From: Flavobacterium sp. K5-23
Lineage (GTDB): Bacteria; Bacteroidota; Bacteroidia; Flavobacteriales; Flavobacteriaceae
Direction of reading: 5' to 3'
Assembly: GCF_023278045.1 (NCBI RefSeq)
Contig: NZ_CP056783.1
Span: forward strand, 3,381,501-3,445,500
Length of the DNA: 64,000 bases
The position numbers were made by a program, and so were the translations under genes. The notes under the pieces are model-generated. The model was not told the origin of the DNA, did no database searches, and saw only the letters and a program-made list of their open reading frames with translations. This document shows positions 9,537 through 18,298 of this stretch, one piece after another; position 1 is the stretch's first letter, and each line of letters opens with the position of its first letter.

Positions 9537-9942
9537 GATTACTTTTATAATATAGTCCAAATATAACATAAAAAAACCAATTATCAAAATTGGTATATAT
9601 TATATTTTCGTTTGGTATAAAAGCCGTTCCAGAAGGTTCTACCCCTACTCTTTTCCAGATACTTTCACCTGAAAATGAAAAAGCTAATGCTACAGTTAAT
9701 GCTTTTGATATACTCTGAATGGAAAATTTATCCTCACTATCACCAATACCAGAATTCTCTCCATCAATTGTTGTTATGTGGATCCCAAATTTATTCGGGT
9801 CAATTTTTGCTAATTCGGGTATAGTTGTCGTTACATTCCCTATTGTCGGGAACGCAATACACTCTTGCTGTATCTCTTTTAAAATTGCTTCGTAAGCCAT
9901 CAGTTCAATAAAATTAAAAAGGGTAATATGAAAATCTTATTA

Positions 9943-11205
9943 TTATGTTTTTTGCTTTTTCTTTTTGGCAGCGGGAAACAAGACATTATTCAATATTAAT
10001 CGATAGCCAGGAGAATTAGGGTGTAAATCAAGAACTGTAGGGGAATCCCCTACCCTGTGTTGATAATCTTCAGGATCATGGCCACCATAAAAAGTAAACA
10101 TTCCTTTTCCTTTTTGTCCATGAATATAGCGCGCTTCATTATTTAAAAGACATTCGCCTAAAACCAACACATTAGATTTTACAAACTCTCGGTCATAAGA
10201 GGTTGTTTGTCCCATAAATCCTTTTACTAACTGAGTGTGATTTTGACAAAGCATAGTAGGGATAGGGTCCCATTTAGCCGAAAATTCCATTAAAGTAAAA
10301 TAGTCTTTATCTAACGGAATTTGTCTTTTCTCCGTCATATCAATATCCGAAAACTCATAACGCTCTGTCTTTCTTTCCAAAGTAAAATTCTTAAAAGCAA
10401 AAGACTTGGTGAAATCAATCTTTGACTGGTAATTAGAATCACTCGCATCACCATCAAACATAGCCTCACATATGTCAATTCCTTCAGCGGCCAGTGCAAT
10501 ATCAAAACTATCTGTAGCTGAACACATCGCAAACATAAATCCACCCCCAATAACAAAATCACGAATCTTTTGGGCAACGGCTAATTTCTCATCGGAAACT
10601 TTATTGTATCCTAATTTTGTAGCCAATGTTTCAGCTTCTTTCTTTTGTTCGATATACCATGGTGCATTCCTATAAGAACCAAAGAATTTTCCATATTGTC
10701 CAGTAAAATCTTCGTGATGTAAATGCAACCAGTCATAAAGCAATAAACCATCCGATAAAACGTCTTCATCATAGATAGGTGTAAAAGGAATTTCGGCGTA
10801 GGTAAGTACAAGTGTCACTGCATCATCCCAAGGTTTCTTTCCTTTGGGAGTATAAACAGCAACTCTAGGTGCTTTTTCAAGAATAACCGTTTCCATATTT
10901 TGGGAAGGACTAGCTATTTCTTCAAGGATACTATTAGTCTGACTATCGGTAAGTATTTCAAAAGACACTCCCCGTATTTGGCATTCTTTTCTAATCTCAG
11001 GAACATCAGGCAATAAAAAAGAGCCTCCTCTATAATTGAGCAACCAGCTTGCTTTGTATTTTTTATCGATACACCAATAAGTAATACCATACGCTTTAAG
11101 ATGATTTTGTTGGGTTTCTGGATCCATTGGCAACAAAATAAAAGATGCTTTTACTGAAAAGGATATCAGTAATAAAAAAACGACAACTATCTTTCTCAAA
11201 GCCAT
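9943..11205 (-). CDS. Conserved secreted protein, amidotransferase-like fold suspected
   Basis: The 420-residue product has a signal peptide (MALRKIVVVFLLLISFSVKA) and a strongly patterned mature domain beginning SFILLPMDPETQQNHLKAYG. A segment VIGGGFMFAMCSATDSFDIA resembles the nucleophile elbow of class I glutamine amidotransferase/ThuA-like folds, with a Cys at the tip; that is inference from pattern. I recall close relatives in Flavobacteriia labelled asparagine synthetase B, but no synthetase domain is visible, so I do not use that name. The gene precedes glsA by 42 bp in the same direction, an operon now broken by the insertion. A TATCTTTG -7-like motif lies at 11222-11229 on its strand. 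Confidence 0.7.
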   Translation of the reverse strand: MALRKIVVVFLLLISFSVKASFILLPMDPETQQNHLKAYGITYWCIDKKYKASWLLNYRGGSFLLPDVPEIRKECQIRGVSFEILTDSQTNSILEEIASPSQNMETVILEKAPRVAVYTPKGKKPWDDAVTLVLTYAEIPFTPIYDEDVLSDGLLLYDWLHLHHEDFTGQYGKFFGSYRNAPWYIEQKKEAETLATKLGYNKVSDEKLAVAQKIRDFVIGGGFMFAMCSATDSFDIALAAEGIDICEAMFDGDASDSNYQSKIDFTKSFAFKNFTLERKTERYEFSDIDMTEKRQIPLDKDYFTLMEFSAKWDPIPTMLCQNHTQLVKGFMGQTTSYDREFVKSNVLVLGECLLNNEARYIHGQKGKGMFTFYGGHDPEDYQHRVGDSPTVLDLHPNSPGYRLILNNVLFPAAKKKKQKT

Positions 11206-12016
11206 ATTGATTATTTTAAATCAAAGATATAAAAGCTAAGGGGGATTATTAGTCAAATTTAACTTTTAAATGCATTCTATAGTAAGATTAGTACTCGTGA
11301 AAATCAAGTAAAAAACCAGAACTCTATAAAGATGCACTTCTACAGTATAAAAATTATAATTCAAGTAAAAACACGTATATACACATTAGCTACAATTCTT
11401 AAATTTGTGTATGTTATTTTAATAAAAGTAAAAATGAAAATTTTAATAATGAAATCTAATAATAATAATAATCCATTTAATGGTTTTATGCTACTTAAAA
11501 AATCTGGCGCCTTATTGTTAGTGCTACTTATTATTGTTTTTTACATTTTGTCATATCATTTGCATTTTTCTTAAATTAAAAAAAGATTAGAAAAACGATT
11601 AATATCCTTAAAAAACATTTAAAGCAAATTTCAAGATTTCCGAATCCTACTAATGAAATTACCTATAGACCCAAACTATAGAACAGTTCTTTAAATTCAA
11701 TAAAAACTCCAAAAAACAGTCTCGAAAAGGCAATTGGAGTTCCAAATTTTTTAAACTCCAAATTAAAAACCACAGGAAATTGTAACTAGTTTTAAACTAA
11801 TACATAAAAAAAGCCTATGATTCAAATATTAAAAAGAGGCCATAATCCCGATTTTTTATAAAAAGCGCAATAAATCAGGGCTTGAGCCAAAAAACCACAC
11901 CATTTCACTTATTAACTAACCATTATATTATCGATTTATTCTGATATAATTGTATTGATACGGTTACAAATAAGTACGTATGAAAAGCGCGAAAAATTTA
12001 CAAAACATCAATTATT
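11206..12016. other. Long intergenic region, mostly without identifiable genes
   Basis: This 811-bp AT-rich stretch contains one possible 41-codon membrane peptide (11449-11574) behind a TAAATTTG motif (11400-11407). It also has a hairpin made of TTGGAGTT (11734-11741) and AACTCCAA (11754-11761), with a third copy of AACTCCAA at 11705-11712. Nothing else could be supported. Confidence 0.4.
11449..11574 (+). CDS. Possible small membrane peptide (41 aa)
   Basis: The frame from this ATG encodes MKSNNNNNPFNGFMLLKKSG followed by a hydrophobic helix (ALLLVLLIIVFYILSYHLHF), giving a 41-residue single-pass peptide. A longer frame upstream to 11332 is compositionally poor and probably not used. A TAAATTTG -7-like motif lies about 42 bp upstream. 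With an Asn run and no homologue I can name, this may be chance; the clean polar-then-hydrophobic layout is the only support. Confidence 0.3.
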   Translation: MKSNNNNNPFNGFMLLKKSGALLLVLLIIVFYILSYHLHFS

Positions 12017-12547
12017 ATGAAAACATTTATTATTGCGTTGCTATTGGTAAGTATAATCAATACAACATATAGCCAAGAAGACAAATCAACTGAAGATGCA
12101 ATAGCATCCCTAAAAATGGAAGAACTTCCTAGCGTTGTTATTAAAAGTGCCGGAAAAGATTTCTCAGTTTATTTACCAGATAACAACCCTGACAAAAATG
12201 TAAAAGCACTACAAAGAAAATTTATAGGATACCGTTTAGGAAAAGATTTCGAAGGTTATGACACATATTTAGTAATGATGGAATCCAAAAAGGGAACATT
12301 AGTGGCAAACTATAATGAAAACGGAAAATTAATTAGAGTAGTGGAAAATTATAAAAATGTAATACTTCCAAATGCTGTAATTTATTCTTTATTCAAAGAA
12401 TATCCTGGTTGGGAAATTACAAATGACAAATTTATATTTTCACAAGAAGATGGTGATATAACTAAAAAAGAATATACAATCAAGATGAAAAAAGGGAAGG
12501 AAACAAGAAAAATTGTAGTCAAACCTGACGGAGAAATTAAAAAATAA
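12017..12547 (+). CDS. Secreted PepSY-like protein
   Basis: The 176-residue product has a signal peptide (MKTFIIALLLVSIINTTYSQ). The mature part contains two similar alpha/beta units (about 35-95 and 105-165) of the kind seen in PepSY-like/DUF2874 periplasmic proteins of Bacteroidota: a short helix with a potential cleft, then strands (GTLVANYNENGKLIRVVENY, then KKEYTIKMKKGKETRKIVVK). The family's usual role is unproven; an inhibitory or binding function in the periplasm is assumed. It is monocistronic and ends at a strong bidirectional terminator shared with the converging response regulator gene. Confidence 0.65.
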   Translation: MKTFIIALLLVSIINTTYSQEDKSTEDAIASLKMEELPSVVIKSAGKDFSVYLPDNNPDKNVKALQRKFIGYRLGKDFEGYDTYLVMMESKKGTLVANYNENGKLIRVVENYKNVILPNAVIYSLFKEYPGWEITNDKFIFSQEDGDITKKEYTIKMKKGKETRKIVVKPDGEIKK

Positions 12548-12566
12548 ATATCGTAAAAACGATATT
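12547..12566. terminator. Small hairpin after the PepSY-like gene
   Basis: AATATCG and CGATATT form a 7-bp stem around a TAAAAA loop immediately after the stop codon. It sits just before a stronger terminator and may protect the mRNA end. Confidence 0.4.
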
Positions 12567-12567
12567 C

Positions 12568-12611
12568 AAAAATAAGAACTGTCTATAATACATTAGACCG
12601 TTCTTATTTTT
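12568..12611. terminator. Bidirectional terminator
   Basis: An AAAAATAAGAAC arm pairs with GTTCTTATTTTT, with inner GTCT/AGAC pairing and an A/T loop, giving a long stem with T-tracts in both directions. It separates the plus-strand PepSY-like gene from the minus-strand regulator operon. Confidence 0.85.
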
Positions 12612-12618
12612 GCTTATA

Positions 12619-13293
12619 CTATTTCAATAAATCCCCAAGAGTTACAATTCCATTCCTTATAGCAAAGACTACCAATCCAGCAATATTTCTAGATTCCGTT
12701 TTAAGCAATAAATTATTTCTATGTCCTTCAACTGTTCTAGGGCTTATAAAAAGAATTTCTCCAATTTCAACAGTCGTTTTTTGTAAACATATTAATTCTA
12801 GCACTTCATTTTCACGAGAGGTTAGAAAATTAGGGTCAAAAAAAGTTTTGGTGATTTTATTACTTGAAACTGTTTCATGAATAATTTTCATAACATCCTC
12901 ATTGTAGTAAAAACCTCTTTCATTAACTTCCATAATTGTTATAACTAATTCTTCAGGAGTAGCGTTTTTCATTAAATAAGAAGCTGCTCCCACATTCATC
13001 ATATTAACAATAAAAGATTTAGTATTGTAACTTGTTAAAGCAATTATCTTGATATTTGGATATTCATTATTAATGATTTTAGTAGCTTCAACTCCATTTA
13101 AAGATGGCATATTCAAATCCATAATAATAATATCAGGATGAATTATACTTTCTTTTAAGAATGTTAAAAGTTCATTCCCGTCTGAAGCTTCAAAAAATAT
13201 TTCAATATTTTTTTCCCTTTCTAATAGAAAAGAAATCCCTTTACGAAAAAGAATTTCGTCATCAACTAAAATTATTTTGATACGATTATTCAT
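12619..13293 (-). CDS. NarL/LuxR-family response regulator
   Basis: The 224-residue product has a canonical receiver (ILVDDE acidic pair, phospho-acceptor Asp in IIMDLNMPSLNGVE, Thr/Ser and Lys in ALTSY and YLMKNA). A C-terminal LuxR helix-turn-helix follows (LTSRENEVLELICLQKTTVE, ISPRTVEGHRNNLLLKT). It is the last gene of a tight four-gene operon and lies 3 bp after the histidine kinase, so it is that kinase's partner and a DNA-binding activator. Targets are unknown. Confidence 0.92.
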   Translation of the reverse strand: MNNRIKIILVDDEILFRKGISFLLEREKNIEIFFEASDGNELLTFLKESIIHPDIIIMDLNMPSLNGVEATKIINNEYPNIKIIALTSYNTKSFIVNMMNVGAASYLMKNATPEELVITIMEVNERGFYYNEDVMKIIHETVSSNKITKTFFDPNFLTSRENEVLELICLQKTTVEIGEILFISPRTVEGHRNNLLLKTESRNIAGLVVFAIRNGIVTLGDLLK

Positions 13294-13296
13294 AAT

Positions 13297-14088
13297 TTAA
13301 AAATTAAAACCCACTTCTATTCCTTTATTAAAACTTGAATCAAAAACAATACTCCCTTCCAAAAAAGAAATCCTACTCTCAATATTTTTCATTCCAAGCC
13401 CGTTTTGATTTTGTTTGTCTTTCAAATCAAACCCACAACCATCATCCGAATATTTACAGTAATTCAATCCGTTTATATTTTCAAAAAGTATAGAAATGTT
13501 TTTAGCTTTTCCATGACGTATTGAATTATTTATCAATTCCTGTAGTACTCTAAAGATATGTAAATGTTTGTCCTTATCCAAATCATCAAACTGAACCTTA
13601 TTTTGGTAGTTAACAACCACAGATTTGCTATTATTAAAATCCTGACACAATTCTTCGATGCCGGCATGAAGACCAAATTTATCTAAAACAGGAGGCAACA
13701 AATCATGGGCAATCCTTCTTGTACTATCTAATGCTTTTCCGGTAAGATCGATTATGTTCCCAGTAAATTCAGCAATTTCATTATCGGATAAATTTGGAGT
13801 TTTCAATAAATGGCTATTCAATGAAACAATATTGAGTTTAGAACTAATATCATCATGTAAATCTTGAGCTATACGTTTACGTTCTGCTTCTTGCGTAAGA
13901 ATAACTGCTCGCAATTGTTCTTTTTGATGACTGATAACAAGATCCCTTTTCTCTAATTCCTTTTGGACAATTTTTTTTCTCGAAAAATAGAAAAACAAAA
14001 CCAATACTATTCCCATCAAGAGAAAAGCGACACTACTATAGATTATTACTTCTATTAATTCCCCTTCTAGAATTACTTCTTTCTTCAT
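13297..14088 (-). CDS. Sensor histidine kinase (HisKA_3 type)
   Basis: The 263-residue product has one N-terminal membrane helix (about 10-34), a short coiled linker, a HisKA_3 dimerisation domain with H-box RKRIAQDLHDDISSKLN, and a GHKL ATPase domain with N-box (LQELINNSIRHGKAKN) and G-boxes (DDGCGFDL, GLGMKNIESRI). It has no sensor domain of its own. Its start overlaps the preceding multi-TM protein gene by 4 bp, which suggests that this membrane protein supplies sensing. It signals to the response regulator 3 bp downstream. Confidence 0.92.
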   Translation of the reverse strand: MKKEVILEGELIEVIIYSSVAFLLMGIVLVLFFYFSRKKIVQKELEKRDLVISHQKEQLRAVILTQEAERKRIAQDLHDDISSKLNIVSLNSHLLKTPNLSDNEIAEFTGNIIDLTGKALDSTRRIAHDLLPPVLDKFGLHAGIEELCQDFNNSKSVVVNYQNKVQFDDLDKDKHLHIFRVLQELINNSIRHGKAKNISILFENINGLNYCKYSDDGCGFDLKDKQNQNGLGMKNIESRISFLEGSIVFDSSFNKGIEVGFNF

Positions 14089-14729
14089 AAACTTTTCTGA
14101 TCTTTTCTTTTATAAAAACTTTGTTTCCATTCCACTAGAATAAAGAGTTGATAAATTATATATAAAAAGGCATTTAGGATCCATGGAATTTTATTTAATT
14201 TAGGGCTTAGGCTCGTCATCAAATTTCCCACTAAAAATAAAATACAGCTTCCTGATAAATATAAAAGTATCCCCATATTAATATAATAGAAATCCCTATT
14301 TTCAGTTGTTAGTTGGTTATAAAAATAAAATGCTGCATAAGCAACCAATAAAATAGAAGTTAGTATTATTTCGAACAGATTGAACTTTAAAAAAGCTTCC
14401 GGTTCCTTGATATATTGAAATGCTATAATTAATAAACCTATAATTAAGCCCCCCTTCACTATCTTTCTCTGGAAATCTACTTTTTTTAATATATTTAAGT
14501 AAAAAATACTCAATACGACAAACTGTCCAATGAAATAAAAGTGCGATAGAAATAGATTGTTTCTTTTCTGTTGAATTAAAATTTCCGCCAAAATTTGAAC
14601 TACAAAAACCAATCCTAAGTAAAAAACAAATATTTTATAAGCTTTCCCTTGATTGGAAAATCTTATAAAAAAAAGGACTAAATTCAATAATAAAATCAGA
14701 TATCCAATATATGCAAGTAATTGATTCAT
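14085..14729 (-). CDS. Multi-TM membrane protein of a two-component operon
   Basis: The 214-residue product is highly hydrophobic, with about seven predicted membrane helices and short basic loops, ending in a basic tail (KQSFYKRKDQKS). It overlaps the histidine kinase start by 4 bp (ATGA) and the small upstream gene by 1 bp, so translation of the three is coupled. This layout suggests a separately encoded 7TM sensor module for a kinase that has none. I know of similar arrangements in Flavobacteriia but cannot name a family. Confidence 0.75.
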   Translation of the reverse strand: MNQLLAYIGYLILLLNLVLFFIRFSNQGKAYKIFVFYLGLVFVVQILAEILIQQKRNNLFLSHFYFIGQFVVLSIFYLNILKKVDFQRKIVKGGLIIGLLIIAFQYIKEPEAFLKFNLFEIILTSILLVAYAAFYFYNQLTTENRDFYYINMGILLYLSGSCILFLVGNLMTSLSPKLNKIPWILNAFLYIIYQLFILVEWKQSFYKRKDQKSL

Positions 14730-15133
14730 TAATTCCTAGTCATTAAAGGACTTGACGGGTCACAGTCAGTTGGACAAGGTCTTGTAAAATCATAAATATC
14801 GTCTTCAACGGGATTTGCGTCACCAACCCCAACGGTAATCATATCTTCATAAATTTTAGTTTCGGGGTTGAATTTAGTACCCACAATCATCAATTTCTCG
14901 ACATTGTTATCATCCACACCTATATAAGCTCTTACAGCATCAACGCCTTCAGCCAATACCTCCAACAAATCAACTTTGGGAATCAAAAAAGCATTCAAAT
15001 TATGATGTTTATTGTAATTCCCTTCTTTTTTCTTCCAACGTTTAGCCCATTTTTGAGCTGTTTCTAGAGAAATGGCATTAACACTATTTTTCACTCTTTG
15101 TATATTGTTTTCTTCTGTGGTTTCTTTGTGCAT
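14729..15133 (-). CDS. Conserved small soluble protein heading a two-component operon
   Basis: The 134-residue product has no signal peptide and no membrane segment. An N-terminal helical part (SLETAQKWAKRWKKKEGNYN) is followed by an alpha/beta region (LNAFLIPKVDLLEVLAEGVDAVRAYIGV... KLMIVGTKFNP) and an acidic, Pro/Cys-rich tail (DFTRPCPTDCDPSSPL). I do not recognise a named family. It is the first gene of the operon and overlaps the membrane protein gene by one base. The conserved-looking CPTDCDP tail could bind metal or be a recognition tag. It may modulate or be modulated by the downstream kinase. Confidence 0.65.
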   Translation of the reverse strand: MHKETTEENNIQRVKNSVNAISLETAQKWAKRWKKKEGNYNKHHNLNAFLIPKVDLLEVLAEGVDAVRAYIGVDDNNVEKLMIVGTKFNPETKIYEDMITVGVGDANPVEDDIYDFTRPCPTDCDPSSPLMTRN

Positions 15134-15485
15134 AATTATTCAGGTTTTGGTTATATAAATTTTTCTGCAAATTATAAATATAAAGTATGCCAAGTTACTG
15201 TTTTATTTTATGTTTTAAGAAGAAAAATAAAGTCCCTAATAAAAACAAAAACCTATGATAATAGCATAATTACAATACAGTAAGCATAAATTCCACTTAG
15301 TTATCATATTAATATTATCAACAATAAAATATATTAGAAGATTTTTCAGGCAAAAAAACAAATAATCAATTCAACAACACATTCTGGAACTGATATCCAC
15401 TCAAACTTCACTTTCAAATCTTCAAAACACCATTAAATACAGCCATAAAAAAATCCGCTATAAAAGCGGATTTCAAAATCATTTA
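15134..15485. other. Intergenic region without identifiable gene
   Basis: This 352-bp AT-rich gap lies between the start of the two-component operon (minus strand) and the end of dnaB (minus strand). Apart from the dnaB terminator hairpin at 15451-15473 I see no gene and no promoter with good spacing. Confidence 0.5.
15451..15473 (-). terminator. dnaB terminator
   Basis: AAATCCGC (15451-15458) pairs with GCGGATTT (15466-15473) around a 7-base loop, with a T-tract on the minus strand. It follows the dnaB stop codon by about 12 bp. Confidence 0.8.
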
Positions 15486-17030
15486 TTAGAAAGGCATATC
15501 ACTGTCGTCCTCTTCATCATTAAAATTACTTCCAAAAGCTTCATGAGCTGAAGGAAGATTTTTAGTTATGAATGGATTATCATCCTGATTCATAGAAGAA
15601 GGTAAATCATCATAATTACCACTAAAATCATCTAGATTGTCAAATTTACCCAGATGACCAATGAATTTCAAACGTACGTTTTCAATACCACCATTACGGT
15701 GTTTTGCTATCATTATTTCCGCTTGTCCTGCAGTAGGAGAAGCTTCGTCATCATCCCATTCATCAATCTTATAATATTCTGGACGATATAAAAAGGATAC
15801 AATATCTGCATCTTGCTCAATCGCACCCGATTCACGAAGGTCAGAAAGTAAAGGTCTTTTACTCGATCCACGTGTTTCAACAGCACGCGATAACTGAGAA
15901 AGCGCTATTACGGGAACGTTCAATTCCTTTGCCAGGGCTTTCAAATTTCGAGAGATAGTAGAAATTTCCTGTTCACGGTTTCCTCCCCCTTTTCCATTAC
16001 CACCGGCAGTCATCAACTGCAAATAATCAATAATAATAATTTTAATTCCGTGTTGCGAAACTAAACGACGACACTTAGCCCTTAAATCAAAAATTGAAAG
16101 TGATGGAGTATCATCAATAAAAAGTGGTGCTTTTTCTAAGTTTTTAACTTTAGTACTCAACATTGTCCACTCGTGTGGCTCTAGTTTTCCTGTTCTTAAT
16201 TTTTCTGAAGACAATCCTGTTTCAGACGATATTAAACGGGTAATTAATTGGACTGAAGCCATCTCTAAAGAGAATAAAGCAACAGGATGTCCAAAATCAA
16301 TCGCAATGTTTCTAGCCATAGAAAGTACGAATGCCGTTTTTCCCATCGCTGGTCTCGCTGCAATGATAATTAAATCACTTGGTTGCCAACCAGAAGTAAG
16401 CTTATCCAAAAGAGTAAATCCAGTTTCTACACCACTCAGTCCTTCTTGCTTGCTAATTTCTTCAATTCTCTTTTTGGCTTGCAATACTAAACTTTGGGCT
16501 GTTTCAGAACTTCTCTTAATATTCCCTTGAGTAACCTCGTATAATTTAGATTCCGCTTGATCTAATAAATCAAACACATCAGTTGTTTCGTCATAAGAAG
16601 CTTCAATAATCTCAGATGAAATACGAATCAAACTTCTTTGAATAAATTTTTGAAGAATTATTCTAGAGTGAAATTCGATATGAGCAGAAGAGGAAACCTT
16701 TTGAGTCAATTGAATTAAATAAAAATCTCCACCTGCAATTTCCAGTTTTCCGTTTTTTCTTAACTGAGCTGAAACCGTTAATAAATCAATAGGCTGTGTT
16801 TCAGTAAAAAGTTCTACAATGGCTTCAAAAATATATTTATGCCCATCTTTATAAAAAGCATCTGCTTGTAAAATATCAATTACATCATCGACCCCTTTTT
16901 TATCAATCATCATTGCTCCAAGAACCGCCTCTTCTAATTCTAAAACCTGAGGAGGTAACTTACCCTTTTCCAGGCTTATAATAGTAGATTTGTCGACCTT
17001 AAAAGGACTAATGTTTTTGAAGTTTTCCAT
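15486..17030 (-). CDS. dnaB: Replicative DNA helicase DnaB
   Basis: The 514-residue product has the DnaB N-terminal helical domain (about 25-130), a linker and a RecA-like helicase core. The Walker A motif ARPAMGKTA is at about 225-233, Walker B IIIIDYLQLM at about 331-340, and the DnaB signature QLSRAVETRGSSKRPLLSDL follows. It forms the hexameric 5'-3' helicase at the replication fork. There is no intein. The acidic tail (NDEEDDSDMPF) resembles the SSB-like acidic tips of other Bacteroidota DnaB proteins. It is monocistronic with its own terminator. Confidence 0.97.
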   Translation of the reverse strand: MENFKNISPFKVDKSTIISLEKGKLPPQVLELEEAVLGAMMIDKKGVDDVIDILQADAFYKDGHKYIFEAIVELFTETQPIDLLTVSAQLRKNGKLEIAGGDFYLIQLTQKVSSSAHIEFHSRIILQKFIQRSLIRISSEIIEASYDETTDVFDLLDQAESKLYEVTQGNIKRSSETAQSLVLQAKKRIEEISKQEGLSGVETGFTLLDKLTSGWQPSDLIIIAARPAMGKTAFVLSMARNIAIDFGHPVALFSLEMASVQLITRLISSETGLSSEKLRTGKLEPHEWTMLSTKVKNLEKAPLFIDDTPSLSIFDLRAKCRRLVSQHGIKIIIIDYLQLMTAGGNGKGGGNREQEISTISRNLKALAKELNVPVIALSQLSRAVETRGSSKRPLLSDLRESGAIEQDADIVSFLYRPEYYKIDEWDDDEASPTAGQAEIMIAKHRNGGIENVRLKFIGHLGKFDNLDDFSGNYDDLPSSMNQDDNPFITKNLPSAHEAFGSNFNDEEDDSDMPF

Positions 17031-17123
17031 AAAGCGAAAGTAACATAAAATTAAAAAAAAACACTATTGAGTTATTACTAAAAAATGTTTATAAGTAGTA
17101 AGCTTTTGTTTATAAGCCAAAAA

Positions 17124-17151
17124 AAATCCGAAACTGTAAGGCTTCGGATTT
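17124..17151 (-). terminator. accA terminator
   Basis: AAATCCGAA (17124-17132) and TTCGGATTT (17143-17151) form a 9-bp stem with a 10-base loop, 20 bp beyond the accA stop codon, with a T-tract on the minus strand. Confidence 0.8.
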
Positions 17152-17170
17152 ATATAATAAAAGTAAGAAT

Positions 17171-18124
17171 TTACTCTTTGAATTCTCCCATATTACTGTA
17201 TTTATCCATTCTTTGAGCGACTAAATCTTTTGTTGATAAGTCTTTCAATTCATTGAACCCTTTCATAATATACTCCTTAACAGTTTCAAAAGTGGTTTCT
17301 CTATCGTAATGAGCTCCCCCTAATGGTTCAGGTATAATGTCATCAACTAATTTTTGTCTTTTCATATCAGCTGAAGTCAGTTTTAAAGCATCGGCTGCTT
17401 GCTCTTTAAAATCCCAACTTTTCCATAAAATTGAAGAACAAGATTCAGGTGAAATTACAGAATACCAAGTGTTTTCTAACATGTATACTTTATCTCCCAC
17501 ACCTATTCCTAATGCACCACCTGAAGCACCTTCACCTACAATGATAGAAATAATAGGCACTTTAAGCAAAGTCATTTCAAATATGTTCCTTGCAATAGCT
17601 TCACCTTGTCCGCGTTCTTCTGCTTCAAGTCCAGGATAAGCACCCGGAGTATCTATAAGAGTCAAAACGGGAATACCAAACTTCTCTGCCATTTTCATCA
17701 AACGCAAAGCTTTACGATATCCTTCAGGATTTGCCATCCCAAAATTTCTATATTGACGTGTTTTAGTATTGTATCCTTTTTGTTGACCAACAATCATAAA
17801 TGACTGCCCGCCAATTTTTCCTAAACCACCTATCATGGCTTTGTCATCTTTGAAACCTCTATCACCGTGAAGCTCTAAAAAAGTATCGCCACATAGTGCT
17901 CTAACATAATCTAGAGTATAAGGTCTATTAGGATGTCTTGACAATTGAACACGTTGCCATGCTGTCAAGTTCTTATAAATCTTCTTTTTAGTTTCTTCTA
18001 ATTTTTTGTTGATTTGCTTACAAGTGTTTGTAACATCAACATCTGATTCTTGACCAATGACCAGACATTTATCTAACTGATCTTCTAGATCTTTTATCGG
18101 AAGCTCAAAATCTAAATATTCCAT
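17171..18124 (-). CDS. accA: Acetyl-CoA carboxylase carboxyltransferase subunit alpha
   Basis: From the ATG of [18 protein letters not shown] the product is 317 residues, the usual AccA length; an in-frame extension to 18190 is AT-rich leader. The crotonase-like carboxyltransferase core is clear: [50 protein letters not shown] and the oxyanion-loop [12 protein letters not shown]. With AccD it transfers CO2 from biotin to acetyl-CoA to make malonyl-CoA for fatty acids. A TATATTTG -7-like box lies on its strand at 18166-18173. Confidence 0.97.
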   Translation of the reverse strand: MEYLDFELPIKDLEDQLDKCLVIGQESDVDVTNTCKQINKKLEETKKKIYKNLTAWQRVQLSRHPNRPYTLDYVRALCGDTFLELHGDRGFKDDKAMIGGLGKIGGQSFMIVGQQKGYNTKTRQYRNFGMANPEGYRKALRLMKMAEKFGIPVLTLIDTPGAYPGLEAEERGQGEAIARNIFEMTLLKVPIISIIVGEGASGGALGIGVGDKVYMLENTWYSVISPESCSSILWKSWDFKEQAADALKLTSADMKRQKLVDDIIPEPLGGAHYDRETTFETVKEYIMKGFNELKDLSTKDLVAQRMDKYSNMGEFKE

Positions 18125-18298
18125 AGGATTTGTGCGTTTTTGTTTTAGTTTTTGTTTTGGAGATGCAAATATAAATATTAAATCATTCAAGAAGCTAATA
18201 ATTTTCTAATTTAAACCTTAAAAAGATTCAAATAATAACTAAATAGCAACTTTAAAAACAGGCTTTTCAGACACTAATAAACAGTATTTAACTCGATA

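Larger units (their letters stand above)
8458..9617 (-). mobile_element. Complete IS630-family insertion sequence (1160 bp)
   Basis: The ends are inverted repeats that begin with a perfect TACCAAAC (8458-8465, complement 9610-9617) and continue imperfectly for about 32 bp. Direct repeats TAA flank the element at 8455-8457 and 9618-9620; they contain the TA target dinucleotide expected for IS630. Inside are two reading frames on the minus strand, an HTH protein and a DDE catalytic protein in the -1 frame. Intact ends and an exact target duplication point to a recent insertion. It sits inside glsA in the same orientation as that gene. Confidence 0.93.
7826..9900 (-). pseudogene. glsA: Glutaminase A gene interrupted by an IS630-family element
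   Basis: Two fragments encode one serine-dependent glutaminase (glutamine to glutamate plus ammonia). The N-terminal part (9900 down to 9618) includes the catalytic SxxK site (FSIQSISKAL) and ends at GTAF. The C-terminal part (8454 down to 7826) resumes with NSLIQLEYEKGIPRNPFIN and includes the conserved glycine-rich GKSGIGGGIVAL. Removing 8455-9617 (the element plus one 3-bp target copy) rejoins the frame exactly to 303 codons, the normal family length. The gene is therefore inactive unless the element excises. It starts 42 bp after the 420-codon gene upstream and was probably expressed with it. Confidence 0.93.

Noticed and set aside
8458..9617. A 2-bp TA-only target duplication with asymmetric element ends
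   Set aside because: The 3-bp TAA/TTA reading gives symmetrical 8-bp perfect ends and restores glsA exactly; the TA inside still fits IS630 preference.
9943..11205. Naming the 420-residue protein asparagine synthetase B
   Set aside because: It has a signal peptide and lacks the Cys-2 amidotransferase and SGGLDSS pyrophosphatase motifs; the true enzyme is encoded at 46624-48300.
18166..18173. Full accA promoter from TATATTTG
   Set aside because: The nearest TTG is only 14 bp away, shorter than the accepted spacing, so only a -7-like element is mentioned.
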